From positions 124,001-188,000 of the forward strand of contig NZ_JAQQPS010000006.1 in assembly GCF_036688685.1 (NCBI RefSeq): a stretch of 64,000 bases of DNA. Reading direction: 5' to 3'. Shown here one piece after another: positions 9,913 through 19,534 of the stretch. The translations under genes and the position numbers were made by a program. Source of the stretch: JALYUM01 sp036688685 (lineage in GTDB: Bacteria; Pseudomonadota; Gammaproteobacteria; Burkholderiales; Burkholderiaceae_D). The number at the start of each line of letters is the position of its first letter. The stretch's first letter is position 1. The notes below the pieces were generated by a model that did no database searches, was not told the origin of the DNA, and saw only the letters and a list, made by a program, of their open reading frames with translations.

Positions 9913-9940
9913 GAGGGACCTGGCGCCTGTTTTGTCCCTC
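9913..9940. terminator. Possible hairpin terminator between vwa and hsdR
   Basis: GAGGGAC (9913-9919) pairs with GTCCCTC (9934-9940) across a 14-base loop, in the 72-base gap between two convergent genes. A T-rich tract lies inside the loop rather than after the stem, so efficiency is doubtful. Confidence 0.35.
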
Positions 9941-9950
9941 TCCTTAATTT

Positions 9951-12900
9951 CTAAGCCCACTCCGCGCTCAGCGTCTCAGCCTGCTGCATAACCAAAGCAA
10001 CGGCCGCCTCTTCCTTCACGGGAGGATATTTGTACTTGCGCAAGATTCGCTTCACCAACAGCCTCAGCTTGGCCCGCACGCTGTCGCGCACTGCCCAGTC
10101 CACGCTGACGTTATTGCGCAGGCTCTCGGCCAGCTCATGGGCGATCTTCTTGAGCGTCTCGTCCCCCAGCTCGCGCACTGACTCCTCATTGTTGGCGAGC
10201 GCATCATAAAAGGCCAGCTCGTCCGCATTCAGCCCGGCGTTCGCACCCCGCTCAGCCTCCTCCTTGAACTTCTTCGCCATTGCGATCAGCTCTTCCATGA
10301 CCTGGGCTGTCTCGATTGATCGATTCTGGTATCGCTTGATCACGTTGGTCAGCATCTCGCTGAACTTGTTGTTCTGCACGACGTTGGTGGCGAACCGGGC
10401 CTTGATTTCACCTTCCAGCAGGCGCTCAAGCAATTCAACCGCCAGGTTACGCTCGGGCAGGTTGCGCACCTCGTTGAGGAAATCGTCATCGAGGATACCG
10501 ATGTTCGGCTTTTCGAGGCCCGCCGCATTGAAGATGTCCACGACCTCATTAGACACCAGCGCCGATCCGATGATTTGCCTCACAGCCAGATCGCGCTCCT
10601 CGTCCGTGCGCTTCTTGCTGCTGATGTCCCTCTTGGTCAGCAGTACCTTGACGGCCTGGAAGAACGCGACCTCGTCGCGCACCGCTTTCGCCTCGTCGAG
10701 TGTGCAGCACAGCGTGAACGCCTTCGACATGGCCAGCGCGGTATCACCAAATCGTTTTTTGCCGTCTTTCAAGCCAAGGACATGGTTGGCTGCCTTGGCC
10801 AGCATGCCATGCCCGCCCGTCAGGAAGTCGCTGTAATCGATCTGGTGGAGCATGGCGCGCAACACGTCCAACTTCTCCTCCAGTACCGCGTATGCCTCGT
10901 ACGCATCGACTGTGGGGCGTCCGCGGCCCTTGCTGGCGGTGTACTCCTTGAGCGCCTGTTTCAGGTCGCTGGCGATGCCGATGTAGTCCACCACCAGGCC
11001 GCCTTGCTTGTCGCGGAAAACGCGGTTGACGCGCGCGATTGCCTGCATCAGGTTGTGGCCCTTCATCGGCTTGTCCACATACATGGTGTGCACGCATGGC
11101 GCATCGAAGCCGGTCAGCCACATGTCGCGCACGATTACCAGGCGCATCGGATCATCGGGATCTTTGAAGCGCTTCTCCATGCGCTTCTTAACTTGCTTCG
11201 AATAGATGTGCGGCTGCAGGAGAGGCTTGTCGCTGGCCGAACCTGTCATGACCACCTTGATCACGCCCTTCTCAGGATCGTCGTCATGCCAGTCGGGCCG
11301 AAGCGCGATGATGGCGTTGTACAGGTGCGCGCAAATGTCGCGACTCATGGCGACGACCATCGCCTTGCCCGACTGCGCCTTGTCACGTTCCTCAAAATGC
11401 TGGACCAGATCAGCCGCGACCTGCTTGATGCGCGGTTCGGAGCCGACGACTTTTTCCAGCGCGGCCCAGCGGCTCTTTAGCAGCGCCTTTTGATCATCCT
11501 CCTCGTCCTCGGCCAGTTCGTCCACCTCGTCGTCGATGCCATCGAGCGATTCCTCTCTCAGCCCGAGTTTGGCGAGACGTGACTCGTAGTAGATCGCGAC
11601 CGTCGCGCCATCGTCACGGGCCTGCTGCATGTCGTAGATGTGGATGTAGTCACCGAAGACCGCGCGCGTGTCCCGGTCCTCGCTCGACACTGGCGTGCCG
11701 GTAAACGCGACGAAAGTGGCATTCGGCAGCGCATCGCGCAGGTTCTGCGCGTAACCAACCTGATATCGCTCCAGATACTGGGCCGGCGCTTCTGCCGCTT
11801 CCACGAGCGATGCCGGACTCGTTCCAGTGCCAGGCACGAGCGGCTTCACCTTGCGGGATTTCAGCTTCGCCTCAAAACCATACTGGGTGCGATGCGCCTC
11901 GTCGGCGATCACGACAATGTTATGCCGGTCGGACAGGAGAGGAAAGGTGTCCTCGTCCTCGCCAGGCATGAATTTCTGGATCGTGGCAAACACGATGCCG
12001 CCTGACGGCCTGTTGGCAAGCTTGGCGCGCAGATCCTGCCTCGTCAAAGCTTGCACCGGCTGCTCGCGCAGCAGATCCTGCGACAGCGAGAAAACGCCGA
12101 ACAATTGGCCATCAAGGTCGTTGCGGTCGGTGATGACGACAATGGTCGGATTCTCCATCGCTGCTTCGCGCATGACGCGCGCCGCGAAACAGGTCATGGT
12201 GATGCTCTTGCCCGACCCTTGCGTGTGCCACACCACGCCACCCTTCTGGGTGCCGCCAGGGCGCGAGGCGGCGACCACCTGCATGATCGCAGCGCGCACG
12301 GCATGGAACTGGTGATAGCCGGCGACCTTCTTGATCAGCGTGCCATCATCTTCAAACAGCACAAAGAAGCGCAGGAAGTCGAGCAGGTAGACCGGCGCCA
12401 GGACGCCGCGCACGAGTGTCTCAAGCTCGTTGAACTGCCCCAATGGGTCGAGCTCAACGCCGTCGATGGTTCGCCACGCCATGTACCGCTCGGCGTTACT
12501 TGACAGCGATCCCATGCGGGCCTCGGTGCCGTCCGCAATCACCAGCACCTCGTTGTACTGGAACACGTCCGGGATCTGCGCCTTGTAGGTCTCGATCTGG
12601 TCGTACGCCTTCCAGATGTCGGCGTTCTCATCGGCCGGATTCTTCAGTTCCAGCAGCACCAACGGCAGGCCATTGACGAACAAAATGACGTCTGGTCGGC
12701 GCGTATGCTTCGGCCCTTTGATTGAAAACTGATTCACAGCCAGCCACTCGTTCGCGGCTACCTCGGCGTAATCGATCAGGCGGACAAAGTCGCCGCGACT
12801 CTCGCCGTCTTTCTCATATTCGACCGCAACACCGTTGACCAGCAGACGATGGAAAAGTCTGTTCGCTGACAACAACACGGGCGTATCCAGGTTCAAGACC

Positions 12901-13109
12901 TGCTGCAGGGCGTCCTCGCGGGCGGAAAACGGTATGTGTGGATTGAGCCGACTGATGGCATCCCGCAATCGTTCGACGAGAACGACCTGGATGTAATTAC
13001 TGCGCTCGGGGGAACCGCCGTCAACGGCAATGTCCGGGCCATATACATGGCTGTAGCCAGTGTCGATCAGCCATGCCAGCGTTTCTTGTTCGAGTTGGTC
13101 TTCAGTCAT
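9951..13109 (-). CDS. hsdR: Type I restriction enzyme, R subunit
   Basis: 1052 residues from the ATG at 13109 ([19 protein letters not shown]), chosen over an in-frame GTG 33 bases upstream because family members begin this way. The N-terminal nuclease has PD (D140) and ELK (E154, K156) of the PD-(D/E)xK fold. The motor has Walker A TQGSGKS (residues 296-302), the DEAH box in [11 protein letters not shown], motif III FTGTPVS and an ARVNR motif VI. No lesion is visible, so the enzyme should be able to translocate and cleave. It is encoded downstream of hsdM and hsdS on the same strand, separated from hsdS by about 300 bases of remnant sequence and repeats. Confidence 0.93.
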   Translation of the reverse strand: MTEDQLEQETLAWLIDTGYSHVYGPDIAVDGGSPERSNYIQVVLVERLRDAISRLNPHIPFSAREDALQQVLNLDTPVLLSANRLFHRLLVNGVAVEYEKDGESRGDFVRLIDYAEVAANEWLAVNQFSIKGPKHTRRPDVILFVNGLPLVLLELKNPADENADIWKAYDQIETYKAQIPDVFQYNEVLVIADGTEARMGSLSSNAERYMAWRTIDGVELDPLGQFNELETLVRGVLAPVYLLDFLRFFVLFEDDGTLIKKVAGYHQFHAVRAAIMQVVAASRPGGTQKGGVVWHTQGSGKSITMTCFAARVMREAAMENPTIVVITDRNDLDGQLFGVFSLSQDLLREQPVQALTRQDLRAKLANRPSGGIVFATIQKFMPGEDEDTFPLLSDRHNIVVIADEAHRTQYGFEAKLKSRKVKPLVPGTGTSPASLVEAAEAPAQYLERYQVGYAQNLRDALPNATFVAFTGTPVSSEDRDTRAVFGDYIHIYDMQQARDDGATVAIYYESRLAKLGLREESLDGIDDEVDELAEDEEDDQKALLKSRWAALEKVVGSEPRIKQVAADLVQHFEERDKAQSGKAMVVAMSRDICAHLYNAIIALRPDWHDDDPEKGVIKVVMTGSASDKPLLQPHIYSKQVKKRMEKRFKDPDDPMRLVIVRDMWLTGFDAPCVHTMYVDKPMKGHNLMQAIARVNRVFRDKQGGLVVDYIGIASDLKQALKEYTASKGRGRPTVDAYEAYAVLEEKLDVLRAMLHQIDYSDFLTGGHGMLAKAANHVLGLKDGKKRFGDTALAMSKAFTLCCTLDEAKAVRDEVAFFQAVKVLLTKRDISSKKRTDEERDLAVRQIIGSALVSNEVVDIFNAAGLEKPNIGILDDDFLNEVRNLPERNLAVELLERLLEGEIKARFATNVVQNNKFSEMLTNVIKRYQNRSIETAQVMEELIAMAKKFKEEAERGANAGLNADELAFYDALANNEESVRELGDETLKKIAHELAESLRNNVSVDWAVRDSVRAKLRLLVKRILRKYKYPPVKEEAAVALVMQQAETLSAEWA

Positions 13110-13124
13110 TGGCTCGCCCGGATC

Positions 13125-13201
13125 TGTCGATCCAATCGACACGTTGCGTCGATATGTTTAAAAAAGCAGTAAAAATCGACACGTTTATCGGATGTGTCGA
13201 T
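13125..13201. repeat. Cluster of TGTCGAT/ATCGACA motifs upstream of hsdR
   Basis: The 12-mer AATCGACACGTT occurs at 13134-13145 and 13174-13185, 40 bases apart; the complementary core TGTCGAT occurs at 13125-13131 and 13195-13201, so four core copies lie in 77 bases in both orientations. The cluster sits across the hsdR start region. It could be an operator or a recombination site; nothing here decides which. Confidence 0.5.
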
Positions 13202-13216
13202 CGCATCAACCTGTTG

Positions 13217-13398
13217 CTATCGAACCAACTCAGCCAGCAACGCGTCATTAATGTAGTACTTCTCCCGCCCGATTTTGTGCTCTCGCAAGACGCCCAGGCC
13301 CGCCAGCACTTCGGCGTTACTGGACAGAGAACCCATGCGGGCCTCGGTGCCGTCCGGGATCAACAGAACCTCGTTGTACCTATATAGCGTGATGCTTC
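13217..13398 (-). pseudogene. Chimeric remnant: hsdR-like fragment fused to a winged-helix C-terminus
   Basis: Reading the minus strand in one frame from about 13398 gives [20 protein letters not shown], nearly identical to HsdR residues 185-204 of the neighbouring gene, and then continues into LAGLGVLREHKIGREKYYIN and DALLAELVR before a TAG at 13217-13219. The second part looks like the C-terminal winged helix found in Fic-family and similar proteins, a gene type often located between hsdS and hsdR. No start codon or complete domain is present, so I treat it as the scar of a deletion or allele replacement. Confidence 0.55.
13311..13378. repeat. 68-bp direct repeat of an internal hsdR segment
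   Basis: Bases 13311-13378 match 12491-12558 inside hsdR at 61 of 68 positions, counted by hand. The copies differ at amino-acid-changing sites (LVIAD versus LLIPD), which suggests the outer copy came from a different hsdR allele rather than from a recent local duplication. Confidence 0.8.
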
Positions 13399-13410
13399 GG
13401 GTAAAACACC

Positions 13411-14719
13411 TTACGCAGCTTTTTTTAAAATGTCGCCGTCTTCTCGTAGGCGCAACTGACCAGAGATCAAACGTGGGAGAAGAGTATCGCGAATCGCGAC
13501 AAGGGATTGGCAGCGCGCTTGGTTGTCATGAATTTTGGCCCAAATTGGCTTTACAAGGACCTCAAACGCTAACTTGATATCATCAGGCGGATTTAGCACC
13601 GCATAGCTTGGAAAGTACTTCAACGCAAGCCGATTTACAGTTGCGCCTTGGATTGTGTGTTTCGCCAGGAGACGTTGGAATGGGGCAGCAATAAACTGAT
13701 GGAACCAAAAATGGCCATACCCGTTGGTTGCACAAGGTCGAACTAATGCCAACCTACGACCTAGACAGCAACGTGTTGCGGGTGGGATCAGCGCGAAGAA
13801 ACCAAGAGTCGCCTCGTAACTGAAGACAATATCGCCATGGCGGGGTTCGATCCTGCGAGTCCATTGACTCCATTGGTCTTCATGGATATGTCGAACCTCG
13901 CCAAGCTCCAGGCCAGTTCCAGTTAGGTTCCTGATGCCCAAGAAAATCGGCCCCGTATTAGCTTCCGGTGGCGTTGCATGGGGGCCATCGTAGACGCCTT
14001 CTACTACTTGCTCGATAGTGGCCGAGCGCCACCCCCGGGGAACCAACCCAAGCGCCGAGGTTTCAAAGCTATCAGGGAACAGCGCCGCCGTCGCCCCATC
14101 CATTCCATCGGGTACGCGCCCATCCTGTCTGCCGCCGACAGGATCGAAGTCTACGAACCACGACTTGAATATAGCTTGGGCGATGGATTCAAGGGTGGCG
14201 TTGGTTTCGCGCAGAAGCGCAATGCGGTCATCGACGGCTTTAAGTATTCCGACTATCTCCCGCTGAACGCGAAGTGGAGGGATCCGAATCGGAAAATTTC
14301 CAAACTCGATTAGTGGGATGCGATCTACCGTGCTTCCATGAATCGTTCGCTGTCGAATGACATCTTGAAATTCAGGGGCTAGAAATGCGTACAGAACATA
14401 TTCAGGGATTGCCAGTGTCGGATTGATCCGCATTAATGCCATTCGGCGACCAAGGCAGCATCGAAGCCCTGCTGGGACAATTGCTGCCTGCCCTAACCTT
14501 GTTTCGTACGAAAAAACTACATCGCCCTCTTGAGGCGTCACGCGCTTAGTCCACTTGACGAAATCATCCTCGGACAAGAATTCGGTGGATGAAAAATTCA
14601 ATCGTCCACTATTGAGGTTTGAGATTCCCAAGAAGACTGGGCCTTTATTGGTCTTCTTGGGAGTTGCATGTGGCCCATCGAAGATGGTACAGATGGAAGA
14701 AACAGAGACAATCGGCCAT

Positions 14720-14730
<11 letters not shown>
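13411..14730 (-). CDS. hsdS: Type I restriction-modification, S (specificity) subunit
   Basis: 439 residues with two target-recognition domains, each followed by a conserved helical spacer. The two domains are themselves similar: DGPHATP at residues 18-24 and again at 248-254, each followed by a GP(V/I)FLGI(S/R)NL segment and later by GD(V/I)VFSYE and RCCLGRR. The first half ends with helical region 160-195 (VDDRIALLRETNATLESIAQ). The start ATG overlaps the end of hsdM by 11 bases, so translation is probably coupled. It directs both methylation and cleavage; two related domains suggest a nearly symmetric bipartite site. Confidence 0.92.
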
Positions 14731-16285
<1,555 letters not shown>

Positions 16286-16415
16286 GGGGATGCGGTCATG
16301 GGATTCTGTATGAGCGTGATCTTATCCCATGTTGGACGTTTCTAAAATGCAAACCTTTCCAATGACGGTAGTGCGTTGTACGGCGACGCGGCGTTTAACC
16401 GGCGCTGGGTGGGAA

Positions 16416-16583
16416 TCAGGGCGCCATCCCGTGCGCCAGACTGACCAATTTTTCGCGGTCCGGTGGCGACATCCGGTGGAACACCACCAGCAGCCATGCG
16501 GCCTTATCATCCTTCCTGTGGAAGTAGAACTCCGTTACGTTGAGCACTTTGGCGATGCGCTCTACCATCGACGCTTGACTGAT
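16416..16583 (-). pseudogene. C-terminal remnant of an XRE-family (HTH_3) regulator
   Basis: On the minus strand, directly after the TAG stop of the upstream small gene (16584-16586) and in the same frame, the sequence reads ISQASMVERIAKVLNVTEFY, then FHRKDDKAAWLLVVFHRMSP and PDREKLVSLAHGMAP, ending at TGA 16416-16418. This is the second half of a helix-turn-helix followed by the tail of small XRE regulators (VPEFYF...DDELA...LSP-type). The first helices and start codon are gone. The stretch 16286-16415, upstream of hsdM, shows nothing else recognisable. Confidence 0.65.
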
Positions 16584-16961
16584 CTAGCAGGTTGCACCTG
16601 CCATGCTTTTTCCTTTCAGTAGGTCTATGCCAAAGTGACAGGTGTACGGGTCCTTTTCATCTTTGTCATAGGAACAGTCAACGTCACCTCGCTCCCGCTG
16701 ACGCATTCCCAGTGTCGTGCCGCAAGCCAATTTCAGGTCCGGCCCGATGGCATCGAACATCTCCTTCGCAAGCTGGCCCTGGATAGCGAATGACAGGCGC
16801 CGCTCCGTTCGTTTCGGCGGCTGGCTGTCGCCCAGTTGGCCGGAATACATGAGGTAGTGAACCGTGTACGGGGCGAAAGTTCCATCCCAGGGCTTTGATG
16901 CTGCAAGTGCCACCAACGAACACAACATCGTCACCATCAGGATGACTACACGGGTCTTCAT
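16584..16961 (-). CDS. Small secreted Cys-rich protein, candidate T6SS immunity protein
   Basis: 125 residues from an ATG at 16961 with an excellent AAGGAG Shine-Dalgarno. An N-terminal signal peptide is clear (MKTRVVILMVTMLCSLVALA, cleavage near AASKP), so the mature protein of about 105 residues is periplasmic. It has four cysteines (CGTT, CSYD, YTCHF, final ATC), consistent with two disulfides. I do not recognise a family. The stop-to-start gap from the murein peptidase gene is only 10 bases; a periplasmic protein directly after a peptidoglycan-degrading T6SS effector is the usual place for its immunity partner (inference from context). Confidence 0.65.
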   Translation of the reverse strand: MKTRVVILMVTMLCSLVALAASKPWDGTFAPYTVHYLMYSGQLGDSQPPKRTERRLSFAIQGQLAKEMFDAIGPDLKLACGTTLGMRQRERGDVDCSYDKDEKDPYTCHFGIDLLKGKSMAGATC

Positions 16962-16971
16962 GATTAGCTCC

Positions 16972-17430
16972 TTAAAATTGGACGTGGAAGTGGTCGTTGT
17001 GCTTGTCCAGGGTGCGTGCGCCGGGAACCCGCGTATCGTTGAAGAAGATGACGAGCCTGCCCGGTGCACAGGTGTGGAAAAGCTCGATCAACAGGGCAGT
17101 GGCTTCGCGGTCGTAGTCGGGACTGACATACGTTACGCCGGTATGGTGCCCGTCCTTGCGCAATGGCCGAACGTCCATTTCCAGTCCCTTACGGTGGGAC
17201 TTGTGACCGAAGTCCAGACCACCAGCTACGCTGATGTTGCCAACACCGAACTTGCGGCGTTCGATCAGCGCCCACTCCCTTTCGACGGCAAGCAGTAGCG
17301 TCATCATGGTGGGATGGGCGTACTGGGCAGCACCATCAGGCGGCGTGCCGTAGACGTAGTAACCGGCCCCTTCCGGTGCCTGCGGCAGCATGAATAACCC
17401 GCGTGAGTCTTCTGGTAGCGGTGCGTACAT
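16972..17430 (-). CDS. MepA/LAS-type murein peptidase, candidate T6SS effector
   Basis: 152 residues from the ATG at 17430, with GAAGGGCGC upstream as Shine-Dalgarno. It carries the LAS-superfamily zinc signature GHKSHRKGLEMD (H76, H79, D86) and the C-terminal DHFHV (H147, H149), as in penicillin-insensitive murein endopeptidase MepA (M74) and M15 peptidases, which cleave peptide cross-links of peptidoglycan. It lacks a signal peptide, unlike MepA, and is much shorter (MepA about 270). Lying 10 bases after hcp, it is best explained as a cargo effector delivered through the Hcp tube into the periplasm of a rival cell. Confidence 0.75.
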   Translation of the reverse strand: MYAPLPEDSRGLFMLPQAPEGAGYYVYGTPPDGAAQYAHPTMMTLLLAVEREWALIERRKFGVGNISVAGGLDFGHKSHRKGLEMDVRPLRKDGHHTGVTYVSPDYDREATALLIELFHTCAPGRLVIFFNDTRVPGARTLDKHNDHFHVQF

Positions 17431-17440
17431 GATGCGCCCT

Positions 17441-17932
17441 TCAAGCGATGCGGTTGGTGGACAAGTCCCAGCCGCCTTGCGTATTGCCGCCAGCGCCACC
17501 ACCGATCTTTTGTTGGCAGTACTTCCATTTCACTTTGCTGAACTTTAGCGAGAACGAGTCGTGTAAGCCGCTGCCTTCGTGCACCACTTGATCCATGCTT
17601 CCGATCAGGACGTTTTCCAGTTCAATTTCGTAGTACTTCACTGGCACGCCGTTGCCGTCAGCACGCATGAATTCAAGTTTGGCCTTTGGGATCGTCTTAC
17701 CCGATGAACAGGTTTGCATGAGTACAGGTGATGCAAGGTCTGCAAGCTTCGTCAGTGCGATGCTCTTGTGTTCACAGCGTTCGGCGGTGTGTCCGCCGGC
17801 AGTGGAAGCTGTGGCACTTTTGGGCTGCTTCACACCCAACTGCATAGACGTGCATTCGATCCAGCCTTGGTGGGAAGAATCGGCGGATTCGCCTTTGATG
17901 CCGTCGATAGAAAGATAAACGTCGATTGCCAT
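17441..17932 (-). CDS. hcp: Type VI secretion system tube protein Hcp (orphan)
   Basis: 163 residues beginning MAIDVYLSIDGIKGESADSS, followed by HQGWIECTSMQLGV, the conserved Hcp1 N-terminal strands. The C-terminal half contains the YYEIELENVLIGSMDQV and SLKFSKVKWKY segments typical of Hcp. Hexamers stack to form the inner tube of the T6SS and carry small effectors in their lumen. No other T6SS structural gene (vipAB, tssK, clpV, vgrG) is in the window, so this is an orphan hcp linked to a cargo and immunity pair. It is first in a three-gene minus-strand unit. Confidence 0.9.
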   Translation of the reverse strand: MAIDVYLSIDGIKGESADSSHQGWIECTSMQLGVKQPKSATASTAGGHTAERCEHKSIALTKLADLASPVLMQTCSSGKTIPKAKLEFMRADGNGVPVKYYEIELENVLIGSMDQVVHEGSGLHDSFSLKFSKVKWKYCQQKIGGGAGGNTQGGWDLSTNRIA

Positions 17933-18051
17933 GATTGCCCCTATCGGTGTGGTCGAAAGGGTAAGTGTTGAGCGACTTAGATCGCGGCGGCTTGGGCAGC
18001 CTCAAGCGGACTGAAAAGACGGTAGTAAATCACACTTGGGACGACTTGAAT

Positions 18052-18074
18052 AAAAAATGCCGGCGCCTTGCCGG
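18052..18074 (-). terminator. Hairpin with U-tract on the minus strand
   Basis: CCGGC (18060-18064) pairs with GCCGG (18070-18074), and on the minus strand is followed by a T-run (A-run 18052-18057 on plus). It lies between tRNA-Thr and hcp. A second such structure lies at 18156-18189. The rest of 17933-18221 shows no supportable gene; hcp promoter elements should lie between 17933 and about 18050. Confidence 0.5.
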
Positions 18075-18155
18075 TTTCGTGGGTGGCTAAACCCCGAAGT
18101 ATTCGCAACTTTGTGTGCTTGCATCGGTTAACAGTAAAACACCATGCAACAACAA

Positions 18156-18189
18156 AAAACCCGCGCCTCCTATGGGAAGAGCGGGTTTT
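18156..18189 (-). terminator. Terminator of tRNA-Thr
   Basis: AAAACCCGC (18156-18164) pairs with GCGGGTTTT (18181-18189). Read on the minus strand the stem ends in a T-run, directly downstream of the tRNA gene at 18222-18297. Confidence 0.7.
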
Positions 18190-18221
18190 AGTGTGTCTCG
18201 AATCATCGTGACACCATGTAC

Positions 18222-18297
18222 TGGTGCCGCTTGCCGGAATCGAACTGGCGACCTTTTCATTACGAATGAACTGCTCTACCAACTGAGCTAAAGCGGC
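18222..18297 (-). tRNA. tRNA-Thr (anticodon CGT)
   Basis: The minus strand folds as a standard cloverleaf: acceptor GCCGCTT/AAGCGGC, D-arm TAGCTCAGTTGGTAGAGC, anticodon loop TTCGTAA giving CGT, and T-arm with GGTTCGATTCC-type loop (CAGTTCGATTCCGG). A is the discriminator and CCA is genomically encoded (18222-18224). It decodes ACG threonine codons, frequent in high-GC genomes. Its 3' end faces the hcp/hsd accessory island, the side on which integrases normally insert. Confidence 0.95.
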
Positions 18298-18377
18298 GAC
18301 GAGCCGTATTCTAGCAAAGAATCGGTGAAACTTGCTAGTACGAATCGCGGTCGGTGCGGTTTTTGTTGGACGGCCGT

Positions 18378-18457
18378 CCCCGCGCAGGCGCGGATCGTTA
18401 CAACGCATGCGATTGCCGCACCCGCAAACGTGCTATTGGCCCCCGCCTGCGCGGGGG
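18378..18457. repeat. Inverted pair of short REP-like palindromes
   Basis: CCCCGCGCAGGCGCGG (18378-18393) is, at 15 of 16 positions, the reverse complement of CCCCGCCTGCGCGGGG (18441-18456); each forms a small hairpin. The second is followed by TGACGG, exactly as in the palindrome at 49995-50022. The pair lies between fbp and tRNA-Thr, in a 210-base gap with no gene. Confidence 0.6.
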
Positions 18458-18507
18458 TGACGGTTTTTAGGGCTGCGGCATCAGCATGCAGCAGAGGTAG
18501 GTGTGAC

Positions 18508-19512
<1,005 letters not shown>

Positions 19513-19534
19513 GAACTTCCTTTGTAATAACTAA

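Noticed and set aside
16972..17430. Reading the MepA-like protein as an ordinary cell-wall housekeeping enzyme.
   Set aside because: It lacks a signal peptide, is half the usual size, and sits between hcp and a secreted small protein.
18222..18297. Search for an attachment-site duplication of the tRNA-Thr 3' end near 9880-9960 and elsewhere in the window.
   Set aside because: No second copy of the tRNA 3' segment (GTTCGATTCCGGCAAGCGGC) was seen, so no att site is claimed.
17977..18408. Minus-strand open frame across the tRNA-Thr region, ending FFIQVVPSVIYYRLFSPLEA.
   Set aside because: It runs through the tRNA and its terminator and matches no family. The last 30 residues may be a remnant, but I cannot support it.
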